64,000 nt of DNA from Xenopus tropicalis (lineage: Eukaryota; Chordata; Amphibia; Anura; Pipidae), in NCBI RefSeq assembly GCF_000004195.4, contig NC_030679.2:151466284-151530283 (forward strand), read 5' to 3'. Both the position numbers and the translations under genes were made by a program. This document shows positions 13,233 to 25,060 of this stretch, in pieces. Within the stretch, counting starts at the first letter, position 1. The number at the start of each line of letters is the position of its first letter. Under the pieces are notes generated by a model. That model had not been told where the DNA came from and made no database searches. It saw only the letters and a program-made list of their open reading frames with translations.

Positions 13233-13639
13233 GAGAGACTTGTACCTTACCTGAGAGACAGAGGAGTAAGAGAGAGTCGAGTGAGAAAGTGAGTGCAAGA
13301 GATGGAGCTTTACTTAGAGTGGGGCTGATTGGATTGGAACTGAGTCGGGGGCTGAGGCTGATGGGAAATATTCTTGTACTGGGGCATTTGGGATATATAC
13401 AGTGTATGTGCTGGTACCTATGAGAGACCCCCCCATCATCCTGTCTGTGGGGGCCCCCTGCTCCCGTCTGACTAACTCCTACCCATAATCCACCCAAACC
13501 CCACAAACTCAGTGCTGGAATTGGGGTGAAAAAACAGAGGGATGCTGTGGAAAAATAGGCCCCACCCACTGCTGTAATAAGCCACACCCACCCATTACAT
13601 TACATTACAGGGGGGGTTGTTTTGCCCTGATGTAGGAAG
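13233..13639. other. Single-copy spacer, no gene recognised
   Basis: About 400 bases without repeat structure. A 134-codon minus-strand frame crosses it but starts in the adjacent array and resembles no known family. The tsc22d4 first exon and promoter could lie here or at 13951-14541, since the coding exon at 15862 has an acceptor in front of it; I cannot place them. Confidence 0.35.
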
Positions 13640-13950
13640 TGAAATTCTAAGACCATCTGCAATTGGTTTTCTTTTTTGTGGTTTTTGAGTTATTTCGCTG
13701 TTTTATTCAGCCGCTACCTGGTTGCTAGGGTCCAAATTACCCTAGCAGCCAGGCCTTGGTTTGAATGAGAGGCTGGAATTGGAATAGCGGAGGGCTTGGA
13801 TACAAAGATGAACATTTGTTTTTGAGATGTCGGGGGTCAGCGACCCTCATGTAACTGCCGGACGGATTCAGAACGAGGCAAACCATTCAAAAACTATAAA
13901 GCAGAAAAAATAAAGCCCAACTGAAAAGTTGCTTAGAATTAGCTTCCAGC
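13640..13950. mobile_element. T2-type MITE copy, degenerate
   Basis: The copy contains the internal words shared by the MITEs in the srrt introns: caattggt near the left end, cctggttgctagggtcc, accaggc-type and gaatgagaggctgg blocks, ggggtcagcgacc, and caactgaaaagttgcttag near the right end. The TTAA-flanked outer ends are not clearly preserved. Confidence 0.6.
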
Positions 13951-14541
13951 ACATCTCACCTTTCCCCAGTTTCCCAAAGGCCCACAGGCCGCTAATAATG
14001 TGCGTTATTGGGCCCACTGGTGCCACGGTCACATGCTGTAATGTCTGCAACCTGATTGGCTGAATACTGAGCATTTCTATAAAAACGTATAACTTCCCAT
14101 TGGCTAGGCGGGGGCTTACAGGGTTACCCCCACGACCCATTAGGCAAACCGCCCCTAGTTGACTGGGTGCCCCCTGCATACTCTGTGCCAAAGGTACCGT
14201 GGGGCCACCAGGAGCCGCACAAATATAACCCCCTGCTGCGCACAGTAAAGGAGAATATGAGTGCCAGGGAGCCTGAGAGCAGTGATTGGCTGTGCCAATT
14301 CCCCGGCCTTGAATTGTTTTTCAGCTTTTATCCTTTCATGTGATACCATAACACAGGCTATAACTCCCTGCACTGACTCCCCACGCTCTATTGGCCACCC
14401 TGTCACTGCCGGCCTTACAGTGCATCATGGGATGTAGTTCTTCTGTATATCCCTTAACCCACAGCAGCTCTTCCTCCCTCTTCTACCAATCACTGCTGCC
14501 TCAGTGTGAATATACAATCCTTTATGTTTATACCATATCCC
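13951..14541. other. Single-copy region upstream of tsc22d4
   Basis: About 590 bases with no array. Near 14421-14440 tgcatcatgggatgtagttc gives, on the minus strand, an ACTACA...CCCATGATGCA string resembling a ZNF143/Staf site but with the wrong internal spacing. It might include the tsc22d4 promoter or 5' UTR exon; no TATA box or CpG cluster decides this. Confidence 0.3.
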
Positions 14542-15822
14542 TGCAGCCCCTCAGTGACTGCTAATATCCTTATCATTTACAGTAGGGGGTACAGTATCCC
14601 TTATAATACATGAGTGATACTCAGAGTTCCCTGTATAACTCAGCCTGCAGCCTTGTGCCTTTATATGGGGGGCACAGAACCCCTCAGTGACTGCTAATAT
14701 CCTTATCATTTACAGTAGGGGGTACATTATCCCTATAATTACATGAGTGATACTCAGAGTTTCCCTGTATATACTCAGCCTTGCAGCCTTGTGCCTTTAT
14801 ATGGGGGGCACAGACCCCTCAGTGACTGCTAATATCCTTATCATTTACAGTAGGGGGTACATTATCCCTTATAATACATGAGTGATACTCAGAGTTCCCT
14901 GTATAACTCAGCCTGCAGCCTTGTGCCTTTATATGGGGGGCACAGAACCCCTCAGTGACTGCTAAATATCCTTATCATTTACAGTAGGGGGGTACATTAT
15001 CCCTTATAATACATGAGTGATACTCAGAGTTCCCTGATAACTCAGCCTGCAGCCTTGTGCCTTTATATGGGGGGCACAGAACCCCTCAGTGACTGCTAAT
15101 ATCCTTATCATTTACAGTAGGGGGTACATTATCCCTTATAATACATGAGTGATACTCAGAGTTCCCTGTATAACTCAGCCTGCAGCCTTGTGCCTTTATA
15201 TGGGGGGCACAGAACCCCTCAGTGACTGCTAATATCCTTATCATTTACAGTAGGGGGTACATTATCCCTTATAATACATGAGTGATACTCAGAGTTCCCT
15301 GCTTATAACTCAGCCTGCAGCCTTGTGCCTTTATATGGGGCACAGAACCCCTCAGTGACTGCTAATATCCTTATCATTTACAGTAGGGGGTACATTATCC
15401 CTTATAATACATGAGTGAATACTCAGAGTTCCCTGTATAACTCAGCCTGCAGCCTTGTGCCTTTATATGGGGGCACAGAACCCCTCAGTGACTGCTAATA
15501 TCCTTATCATTTACAGTAGGGGGTACATTATCCCTTATAATACATGAGTGATACTCAGAGTTCCCTGTATAACTCAGCCTGCAGCCTTGTGCCTTTATAT
15601 GGGGGGCACAGAACCCCTCAGTGACTGCTAATATCCTTATCATTTACAGTAGGGGGTACAGTATCCCTTATAATACATGAGTGATACTCAGAGTTCCCTG
15701 TATAACTCAGCCTGCAGCCTTGTGCCTTTATATGGGGGGCACAGAACCCCTCAGTGACTGCTAATATCCTTATCATTTACAGTAGGGGGTACATTATCCC
15801 TTATAATACATGAGTGATACAG
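14542..15822 (+). repeat. 133-bp tandem repeat next to tsc22d4 exon, about 9.6 units
   Basis: The unit contains cagtgactgctaatatcc, ttatcatttacagtaggggg, cccttataatacatgagtg and cagccttgtgcctttatat. Each unit presents ccttatcatttacag in the sense of tsc22d4, resembling a 3' splice site with a branch-point-like word upstream. The array ends about 40 bases before the real acceptor of the first coding exon. The same unit recurs in the intron of the glycosyltransferase gene (60995-61436). Confidence 0.95.
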
Positions 15823-15872
15823 TGTATAATATAAGGATATATTTCTCATGATATTTGGCAGGATCGCCTGCA

Positions 15873-18800
15873 ATGAGCCTCGGCAAGAAGCGAAGTGGCT
15901 TCCAGATCACCAGTGTGACCAGTGACTACCAGCCCTCCTCCCCAGTTTCACCAGTAGCCGATGAGCGTTCTGCTTCCCCCACACCCACAAATGGACTACG
16001 CTCGCCCCCAACCTCTCGCTTTCGGGTGGTCCGACTGGACCAGGCTCCCCTAGGAGGGGGGCGGCGGTACAAGAGAGGCCGCTGGAGCTGTGTGGAATTC
16101 TACCACCCCGAGGTGGGGTCTACGTGCCGGGCTGGGGCAGGACACTCTCTGGATTCAGGGCTCCCCCGCGCCTCCCCACTCCGGTCCCCCTTACTTCTGT
16201 CCCCGGGAGCTGGAGGAAAGGGCCCTCAGGCCCCCAGGTCACAAGGGGCCCCAGTGCTGGGGGAAGGAACAGGCTCGGATATAAGGATTGAGGTAAGAGG
16301 GGTAAATACATGGGCTTTGATGATTCCCCTTCTCCCTCCCCATTTGTTTCTCCTCATTCCTTTGCTGTTAGTTTTGGCCCTCACACCTGGAGCCATTCCT
16401 TCTCCTGCAGCTTTCCTTGTGTATTTACCCCGGGGGCAGTAAATGTCCCAGAGGGAGAGGAGGGGTAAAAAGGGAGAGACAGTTTCCTCACTGCTATTCT
16501 CTGCTGAAATGCACTTACCCCCAACTGTAGGGTGAATGGGATAGGGACCTTAGATTGTAAGCTCACTGGGGCAGGAACTGATGGGAATGTGATAGGGACC
16601 TTAGATTGTAAGCTCGCTGGGGCAGGGGCTGATTGGGAATGTTGGATAGGGGACCTTAGATTGTAAGCTCACTGGGGCAGGGACTGATGGGAATGGGATA
16701 GGGGCCTTAGATTGTAAGCTCACTGGGGCAGGGACTGATGGGAATGGGGATAGGGGACCTTAGAGTGTAAGCTCACTGGGGCAGGGACTGATGGGAATGG
16801 GATAGGGGACCTTAGATTGTAAGCTCACTGGGGCAGGGACTGATGGGAATGTGATAGGGACCTTAGAGTTGTAAGGCTCGCTGGGGCACGGGCTGATGGG
16901 AATGTGATAGCGGACCTTAGATGGTAAGCTCACTGGGGCAGGGGCTGATTGGGAATGGGATAGGGACCTTAGATGTAAGCCACTGGGGCAGGGGGCTGAT
17001 GGGGAATGGTGATAGGAGACCTTAGATTGTAAGCCACTGGGGCAGGGGCTGATGGGAATGGGATAGGGACCCTTAGATTGGTAAGCTCACTGGGGGCAGG
17101 GGGCTGGATGGGAATGGGATTGGGACTTAGATTGTAAGCTCACTGGGACAGGGACTGATGGGAATGGGATAGGACCTTAGATTGTAAGCTCACTGGGGCA
17201 GGGGACTGATGGGGAATGGGGATAGGGACCTTAGAGTGTAAGCTCACTGGGGCAGGGGCTGATGGGAATGGGATAGGGACCTTAGATTGTAGCTCACTGG
17301 GCAGGGCTGATGGGAATGGATAGGGACCTTAGATTGTAAGCTCACTGGGGCAGGGCTGATGGGTGGATAGGGACCTTAGATTGTAAGCTCACTGGGCAGG
17401 ACTGATGGGAATGTGATAGGGACATTAGATTTTAAGCTCACTGGGACAGGGACTGATGGGAATGGGATAGGGGCCTTAGATTGTAAGCTCACTGGGGCAG
17501 GGGCTGATGGGAATGGGATAGGGACCTTAGATTGTAAGCTCACTGGGGCAGGGACTGATGGGAAATGGGATAGGGACCTTAGATTGAGTCAGTGGGAGGG
17601 GCAGCAGGTGAGTGGGAGGGGCAGCAGGAGTCAGTGGGAGGGGCATCACCAGGAATGGCTGCTTTGCGTCACACTAATTGGCCCCCCTCTCTCTCCCGTA
17701 CAGCGCTCTCCAACACAGAGTCCTGTGGGGCCCCCAGTTTCTACTTTCCACCCTGAAACCCCCCCAGCCCAACGGGACACTGACGACTTTACTGAGCGGC
17801 TCATCTTGGCGAGATCCGTCTTCTGTGTGGGAGGGGACAACGACAGGTAAGGTCCAACTGTGCCCGCCTACAACCCAGCTCCTCCCCCTCCCTGGCATCT
17901 ACCACTAATAGTACTCATGGGTAACTACTGGGGCCCTGAGGAACCCCTTACCCAGGGCTTATATATAGGGCCCCAGCCCCGGGGTTGTATATAGGGCCCC
18001 AGCCCAGGGCTTGTATATAGGGCCCCAGCCCAGGGCTTGTATATAGGGCCCCAGCCCAGGGCTTGTATATAGGGCCCCAGCCCAGGGCTTGTATATAGGG
18101 CCCCAGCCCCGGGCTTGTATATAGGGCCCCAGCCCCGGGCTTGTATATAGGGCCCCAGCCCACGGGTTGTATATAGGGCCCCAGCCCAGGGCTTGTATAT
18201 AGGGCCCCAGCCCAGGGCTTGTATATAGGGCCCCAGCCCAGGGCTTGTATATAGGGCCCCAGCCCCGGGCTTGTATATAGGGCCCCAGCCCACGGGTTGT
18301 ATATAGGGCCCCAGCCCAGGGCTTGTATATAGGGCCCCAGCCCAGGGCTTGTATATAGGGCCCCAGCCCAGGGCTTGTATATAGGGCCCCAGCCCCGGGG
18401 TTGTATATAGGGCCCCAGCCCCGGGGTTGTATATAGGGCCCCAGCCCCGGGGTTGTAATATAGGCCCAGCCAGGGCTTGATATAGGGCCCCAGCCCGGGC
18501 TTGTATATAGGGCCCCAGCCCCGGGCTTGTATATAGGGCCCCAGCCCCGGGGTTGTATATAGGGCCCCAGCCCCGGGCTTGTATATAGGGCCCCAGCCCC
18601 GGGGTTGTATATAGGGCCCCAGCCCCGGGGTTGTATATAGGGCCCCAGCCCCGGGCTTGTATATAGGGCCCCAGCCCCGGGGTTGTATATAGGGCCCCAG
18701 CCCCGGGTTGTATATTAGGGCCCCAGCCCCGGGGCTTGTATATAGGGCCCCAGCCCCGGGGCTTGTATATAGGGCCCCAGCCCCGGGGTTGTATATAGGG

Positions 18801-21800
18801 CCCCAGCCCCGGGGTTGTATAGTAGGCCCCAGGCCCCGGGCTTTTAGGCCCCGCCCGGGGGTTTGTAATTAGGGCCCAGCCCCGGGGTTGTATATTAGGG
18901 CCCCAGACCCTAGGGCTTGTATATAGGGCCCCAGCCCCGGGGTTGTATATAGGGCCCCAGCCCAGGGCTTGTATATAGGGCCCCAGCCCCGGGGTTGTAT
19001 ATAGGGCCCCAGCCCCGGGGTCTCATACAGGGACTATAGTTCTTGTATAACAGAGCTAAACCCAAGGGCGAGGGGGGATCCGGCATACGGCGGAAGGATA
19101 CAGTGAGGGGGAAGGTACGGCCTAAGCACTGAGTTATTTTATTTACACAAGTTCTTTGCTCTTATTTCCCCTTTACAGTCGGGGCCCATAGTGTGAGGCT
19201 CAGGGATATTTCCCAGCAGCCCCCGGGGCCCGAGAGGAATGAGCTGCAGGAATTTCACAGCCGGACACAGAGCCTCGACATTTATTATCCATCTGTCACT
19301 TCCAACTGCAGAGCCTCTGCCCCCCCAGCCCCCCAACAGAGAAATACAGCCCCCCAAACAGCCCTGCAGAGCCTCTCCCAGAATCCCCCTGCCCCCCCAG
19401 CCCCCCAACAGAGAAATACAGCCCCCCAAACAGCCCTGCAGAGCCTCTCCAGAATCCCCCTGCCCCCCCAGCCCCCAACAGAGAAATGCAGCCCCCCCCA
19501 AACAGCCCTGCAGAGCCTCTCATGTTCTGCCTATCCCAGAATCCCCCTGCCCCCCCAACAGAGAAATACAGCCCCCCAAACAGCCCCTGCAGAGCCTCTC
19601 ATGTTCTGCCTCTCCCAGAATCCCCCTGCCCCCCCAACAGAGAAATGCAGCCCCCCCAAACAGCCCTGCAGAGCCTCTCATGTTCTGCCTCTCCCAGAAT
19701 CCCCCTGCCCCCCCCAGAGAAATGCAGCCCCCCCAAACAGCCCTGCAGAGCCTCTCATGTTCTGCCTCTCCCAGAATCCCCCTGCCCCCCCAGAGAAATG
19801 CAGCCCCCCCCAAACAGCCCTGCAGAGGCCTCTCATGGTTCTGCCTCTCCCAGAATCCCCCTGCCCCCCCAGCCCCCCCCAGCCCCCCAACAGAGAAATG
19901 CAGCCCCCGCCAAACAACCCTACAGAGCCTCTCATGTTCTGCCTCTCCCAGAATCCCCCTGCCCCCCAGCCCCCAACAGAGAAATGGCAGCCCCCCCAAA
20001 ACAGCCCTACAGAGCCTCATGTTCTGCCTCTCCCAGAATCCCACTGCCCCCCCAGCCCCCCAACAGAGAAATGCAGCCCCTCCAAACAGCCCTGCAGAGC
20101 CTCCGTGTTCTGCCTCTCCCAGAATCCCCCTGCCCCCCCCAGCCCCCAACAGAGAAATGCAGCCCCCCCCCAAACAGCCCTACAGAGCCTCTCATGTTCT
20201 GCCTCTCCCAGAATCCCCTGCCCCCCCCAGCCCCCCAACAGAGAAATGCAGCCCCCCCAAACAGCCCTACAGAGCCTCATGTTCTGCCTCTCCCAGAATC
20301 CCCCCTGCCCCCCCAGACCCCCCAACAGAGAAATGCAGCCCCTCCAAACAGCCCTGCAGAGCCTCTCGTGTTCTGCCTCTCCCAGAATCCCCCTGCCCCC
20401 CCAGCCCCCCAACAGAGAAATGCAGCCCCCCCAAACAGCCCTGCAGAGCCTCTCATGTTCTGCCTCTCCCAGAATCCCCCTGCCCCCCCACAGAGAAATG
20501 CAGGGCCCCCTGAGAGATCCTTGCCATTCCATCACAGCACCCAGTTGCTCAGCGGGGCCTCTAGGGGCAGAATTGTGTATTACATTTACATTAGGAAATA
20601 CAACTCACAAACCCTACAATAACAATCTCCCCTTTGTCTGTTTCTCCTCAGTGTTTCCAGCAACAGTTTGGTAGCAATAGACAACAAAATTGAGCAGGCC
20701 ATGGTAAGTACCTGCCCCAACTGCCCTTCCAACTAACCCCATCTGAACTAGCAGTGTAACTAGCAGTGTCTGCCCTTCTGTGCCCTGTAGCTCCCTCTGC
20801 TGTCTCTTCTCTGTCACTGCATCTCTGCTCTTTGTCTCCCTCTGCTGGCCCTGCTTATACTGCACCTCCCCCACCACCGCTAATGTCTCCCTTTATCTTT
20901 ATATATATATATATAACAGTCAACAGTAACAGTCACCCCGCTATAGTTCCAGGGGTACCCAGGGCACAAATAAGCACTCACCCCAAATCCCCCCCTAACT
21001 GGCCTTCAGGCTGGGCCCCCTTAGCCCATAACAAGGGTACAGATATATAGAAACATTGGGGTAACAGTCACCCCGCTATAGTTCCAGGGGTACCCAGGGC
21101 ACAAATAAGCACTCACCCCAAATCCCCCCCTAACGGCCTTCAGGCTGGGCCCCCTTAGCCCATAACAAGGTTACAGATATATAGAAACATTGGGGTAACA
21201 GTCACCCCGCTATAGTTCCAGGGGTACCCAGGGCACAATAAGCACTCACCCCAAATCCCCCCCTAACTGGCCCCCAGGCTGGGCCCCCTTAGCCATAACA
21301 AGGTTACAGATATATAGAAACATTGGGGTAACAAGTCACCCGCTATAGTTCCAGGGGTACCCAGGGCACAAATAAGCACTTCACCCCAAAATCCCCCCCT
21401 AACTGGCTTCAGGCTGGGCCCCCTTAGCCCATACAAGGTTACAGATATATAGAAACATTGGGGTAACAGTCACCCCGCTATTAGTTCCAGGGGTACCCAG
21501 GGCACAAATAAGCACTCACTCCCAAATCCCCCCCTAACTGGCCTTCAGGCTGGGCCCCCTTAGCCCATAACAAGGTTACAGATATATAGAAACATTGGGG
21601 TAACATTCACCCCGCTATAGTTCCAGGGGTACCCAGGGCACAAATAAGCACTCACCCCAAATCCCCCCTAACTGGCCTTCAGGCTGGGCCCCCTTAGCCC
21701 ATAACAAGGTTACAGATATATAGAAACATTGGGGTAACAGTCACCCCGCTATAGTTCCAGGGGTACCCAGGGCACAAATAAGCACTCACCCCAAATCCCC

Positions 21801-22901
21801 CCCTAACTGGCCCCAGGCTGGGCCCCCCTTTAGCCCATAACAAGGTTACAGATATATAGAAACATTGGGGTAACAGTCACCCCGCTATAGTTTCCAGGGG
21901 TACCCAGGGGCACAAATAAGCACTCACCCCAAATCCCCCCCTAACTGGCCTTCAGGCTGGGCCCCCTTAGCCCATAAACAAGGTTACAGATATATAGAAA
22001 CATTGGGGTAACAGTCACCCCGCTATAGTTCCAGGGGTACCCAGGGCACAAATAAGCACTCACCCCAAATCCCCCCTAACTGGCCTTCAGGCTGGGCCCC
22101 CTTAGCCCATAACAAGGTTACAGATATATAGAAACATTGGGGTAACAGTCACCCGCTATAGTCCAGGGGTACCAGGGCACAAATAAGCACTCACCCCAAA
22201 TCCCCCCTAACTGGCCTTCAGGCTGGGCCCCCTTAGCCCATAACAAGGTTACAGATATATAGAAAACATTGGGGTAAACAGTCACCCCGCTATAGTTCCA
22301 GGGGTACCCAGGGCACAAATAAGCACTCACCCCAAATCCCCCCCTAACTGGCCCCCAGGCTGGGCCCCCTTAGCCCATAACAAGGTTACAGATATATAGA
22401 AACATTGGGGGTAACAGTCACCCCGCTATAGTTCCAGGGGTACCCAGGGCACAAATAAGCACTCACCCCAAATCCCCCCCCTAACTGGCCTTCAGGCTGG
22501 GCCCCCTTAGCCCATAACAAGGTTACAGATATATAGAAACATTGGGGTAACAGTCACCCCGCTATAGTTCCAGGGGTACCCAGGGCACAAATAAGCACTC
22601 ACCCCAAATCCCCCCCTAACTGGCCCCCAGGCTGGGCCCCCTTAGCCCATAACAAGGGTACAGATAGAGACCCCACTGAGCACTAACAGTCTCATTTCTC
22701 CAGGACTTGGTAAAGACTCACCTCCTATTTGCGGTACGTGAAGTGGTTGAGATCCTTAAAGAACAGATAAAAGATCTCACCGAGAGGAACAGTCACTTGG
22801 AGCATGAGAACAGTCTCTTGCGGTCTCTTGCAACTCCCCAGCAGCTTTCTGAGTTGCAGTCTCGCATTCAGACCTCCAGAAAGGTCGCCGATCAAAAATA
22901 A
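15873..22901 (+). CDS. tsc22d4: TSC22 domain family protein 4
   Basis: Four coding exons: 15873-16292, 17704-17846, 20652-20703, 22704-22901; 813 nt, 270 residues. All introns are GT-AG and the phases (0, 2, 0) join exactly. The first coding exon probably starts at 15862, after the acceptor TTGGCAG, so a 5' UTR exon lies upstream. The N terminus has the family block [11 protein letters not shown] (residues 5-15), an RFRV motif (49-52) and RYKRGRWSC (65-73). RFxV motifs in this family bind CCT-like domains of WNK/NRBP-pathway proteins (established knowledge). The C terminus holds the TSC box ([20 protein letters not shown]) and a leucine zipper (about 215-240) for dimerisation. The exon 2-3 junction reads DNDS, aligning with DDDS of human TSC22D4. 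Odd points: the protein is shorter than the human one (about 395 residues, from memory), and the usual VREEVE reads VREVVE here. Role: stress, insulin and osmotic signalling and transcriptional regulation, inferred from the family. Confidence 0.93.
16534..17590 (+). repeat. About 51-bp minisatellite in tsc22d4 intron 1
   Basis: About 21 units with gggaccttagattgtaagc, tcactggggcaggg and ctgatgggaatgggatag. It is the same unit as the array at 29247-31508. Units between about 16860 and 17400 carry many single-base insertions and deletions, consistent with consensus errors or decay. Confidence 0.93.
17950..19020. repeat. 26-bp minisatellite in tsc22d4 intron 2
   Basis: About 41 units of ggcttgtatatagggcccc plus agcccag or agccccg. 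Two main variants alternate in blocks, and a degenerate patch lies at 18450-18900. No gene. Confidence 0.94.
19318..20505. repeat. C-rich minisatellite in tsc22d4 intron 2, units about 60-90 bp
   Basis: Units combine caacagagaaatgcagccc, aaacagccctgcagagcc, tcatgttctgcctctccc and agaatccccctgcc. The first three units lack the tcatgttctgcctct block, so unit length changes along the array. Long open frames in all three plus frames are caused by the repeat. Confidence 0.93.
20920..22665. repeat. 134-bp tandem repeat in tsc22d4 intron 3, about 13 units
   Basis: The unit contains agatatatagaaacattggg, gtaacagtcaccccgctata, ggcacaaataagcactcacc and aggctgggcccccttagccc. Units differ by single-base indels and by ccttcagg versus cccccagg. 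The array nearly fills intron 3 and stops about 38 bases before exon 4. A short (ta)n run sits just in front (about 20899-20915). Confidence 0.95.
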
Positions 22902-23399
22902 ATGTCTCGGCTGGAAACAGCTCTTCCAGTAGAACGACTAACAATCCATCCCGACGAGAGAGATGGCGAGAGGTTTGAGACGTTCAGGAGAGTGCTTCAC
23001 ACAGAACTGAATGTGGATAAAAGGGGAGACTCATCACTGACATCTCAGGACCCGTCTCTTACACACTACAAAGAAAAAGGGCAAACGGAATATACTGAGG
23101 CCAACTCCACGGCTGAGGACTCCATGGCCAAGAAGGCTAAGGAAGGTGCTTAGCAGGTTCTGTTGAGACGTTCCATTGTTCTAGAATGCGTGGAATCCAT
23201 GGCTAAAGATTCTATGGTCGAAGCCACCATGGTTAAGGATGCCATGGCTTGGGATATCAGAAGTCTCCAGTATCCAGCAGCTGAGGACTACACTACGTAT
23301 CTCTATGGTGGAAGAGAGTTAAAGAATAGACAGTTGGAGGATCCATCAGAGAAGACAGCTGGGAAGTCTAAGGCTGAGGAGCAGAACATTCCATAACTG
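22902..23399 (+). other. tsc22d4 3' UTR with largely open in-frame sequence
   Basis: Directly after the TAA of tsc22d4 the same frame continues with ATG and stays open for 83 codons to a TAG at 23151-23153. It then stays open for 81 more codons to a TAA at 23397-23399. The content is acidic and lysine-rich with repeated M-(A/V)-K-(D/K) words. I recognise no domain. It is most simply 3' UTR, but the openness is noted as a finding. Confidence 0.45.
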
Positions 23400-23584
23400 A
23401 CCATGGATGGTATCTATGCAAGTTCTTAATTACCAAGAACCATTGCCTGCCGTCTAATACTGCCCATTGGCTCAAAATGACTTTATTAATTGATTAATAC
23501 TGTTTGGAACTGGGCATGGGGCGGGCATGGCTCCAGGGGGCACCATGCAAATATATCTCACCAGCTCTGTGTGTGTGTGTGCCA

Positions 23585-24392
23585 ACATGCAATGTATGTG
23601 CCGTGACTGGTGCCCCCCAATGTATGTGCCGTGACTGGTGCCCCCCAATGTATGTGCCATGACTGGTGCCCCCCAATGTACGTGCCGTGACTGGTGCCCC
23701 CCAATGTATGTGCCATGACTGGTGCCCCCCAATGTATGTGCCATGACTGGTGCCCCCCAATGTATGTGCCATGACTGGTGCCCCCCAATGTATGTGCCGT
23801 GACTGGTGCCCCCCAATGTATGTGCCATGACTGGTGCCCCCCAATGTATGTGCCGTGACTGGTGCCCCCCAATGTATGTGCCGTGACTGGTGCCCCCAAT
23901 GTATGTGCCGTGACTGGTGCTCCCCAATGTATGTGCTGTGACTTGGTGCCCCCCAATGTATGTGCCGTGACTGGTGCCCCCCAAATGTATGTTGCCGTGA
24001 CTGGGTGCCCCCCAATGTATGTGCCATGACTTGTGCCCCCCAATGTATGTGCCATGACTGGTGCCCCCCAATATATGTGCCGTGACTGGTGCCCCCCAAT
24101 GTATGCTGCCATGGACTGGTGCCCCCCAATATATGTGCCATGACTGGTGCCCCCCAATATATGTGCCGTGACTGGTGCCCCCCAATGTATGTGCCGTGAC
24201 TGGTGCCCCCCAATGTATGTGCCATGACTGGTGCCCCCGAATGTACTGTATGTGCCGTGACTGGTGCCCCCGAATGTACTGTATGTGCCGTGACTGGTGC
24301 CCCCCAATGTATGTGCCATGACTGGTGCCCCCGAATGTACTGTATGTGCCGTGACTGGTGCCCCCGAATGTACTGTATGTGCCGTGACTGGT
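23585..24392. repeat. 28-bp minisatellite downstream of tsc22d4
   Basis: About 28 units of tgtatgtgccgtgactggtg plus ccccccaa, with a gtg/atg (cgtgac/catgac) variant. The last units are extended by tactg. Minus-strand frames of about 300 codons (GGHQSRHIHWGAP-type) are repeat artefacts. Confidence 0.94.
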
Positions 24393-24529
24393 GCACAAAG
24401 ATGCCAATGTTCCCCCATGACCGGGGGTAAGAGCAAGCATAAGATGGGCAGGGGTGTTGGCGGCACAGGCTCCCTCAGAAGGTTCTGGGTTGAGGACAGT
24501 ACCAATTCTAACTGCTAGTGGGGGTTGTT

Positions 24530-24535
24530 ATTAAA
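24530..24535 (+). terminator. Candidate tsc22d4 polyadenylation signal (ATTAAA)
   Basis: ATTAAA is followed within 10-20 bases by a G/T-rich stretch. It is the first reasonable signal I see after the tsc22d4 stop, apart from an AATAAA overlapping the stop codon itself at 22896. If used, the 3' UTR would be about 1.65 kb and would include the 28-bp array. Confidence 0.25.
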
Positions 24536-24609
24536 CCAATGTAGGGGGGGGTATTGATTAAAAAAAAGATCCAATCATATAAAAGTAATATTACTAATGT
24601 TAACAAGGT

Positions 24610-25060
24610 CATTCTGCCCTACGGCCCCGCCGTGCCCAATCTGCCCTACGGCCCCGCCGTGCCCACCCTGCCCTACGGCCCCGCCGTGCCCACCCTGCCC
24701 TACGGCCCTGCCGTGCCCACCCTGCCCTACGGCCCCGCCGTGCCCAATCTGCCCTACGGCCCCGCCGTGCCCAATCTGCCCTACGGCCCCGCCGTGCCCA
24801 ATCTGCCCTACGGCCCCGCCGTGCCCAATCTGCCCTACGGCCCCGCCGTGCCCACCCTGCCCTACGGCCCCGCCGTGCCCACCCTGCCCTACGGCCCCGC
24901 CGTGCCCAATCTGCCCTACGGCCCCGCCGTGCCCATCCTGCCCTACGGCTCCGCCGTGCCCATCCTGCCCTACGGCCCCGCCGTGCCCACCCTGCCCTAC
25001 GGCCCCGCCGTGCCCACCCTGCCCTAGGCCTCACCGTGCCCAATCTGCCCTACGGTCCCC
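24610..25060. repeat. 27-bp CpG-containing minisatellite
   Basis: About 16 units with ccctacggccccgccgtgcc followed by caatctg or caccctg. Each unit has three CpGs, unlike most arrays here. The period is divisible by three, so a 9-residue repeat (LPYGPAVPN/T) reads through on the plus strand, with another open frame on the minus strand. No start context, splice structure or domain supports a gene. Confidence 0.94.

Noticed and set aside
14421..14440. ZNF143/Staf-like site on the minus strand
   Set aside because: Internal spacing differs from the consensus by two bases, and related ACTACA/CCCAGCATGC-like strings are common in dispersed repeats.
15855..15872. Upstream TTG-initiated extension of tsc22d4 (MAGSPA...)
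   Set aside because: An acceptor (TTGGCAG) lies inside it, there is no ATG, and the family N terminus starts at the ATG at 15873.
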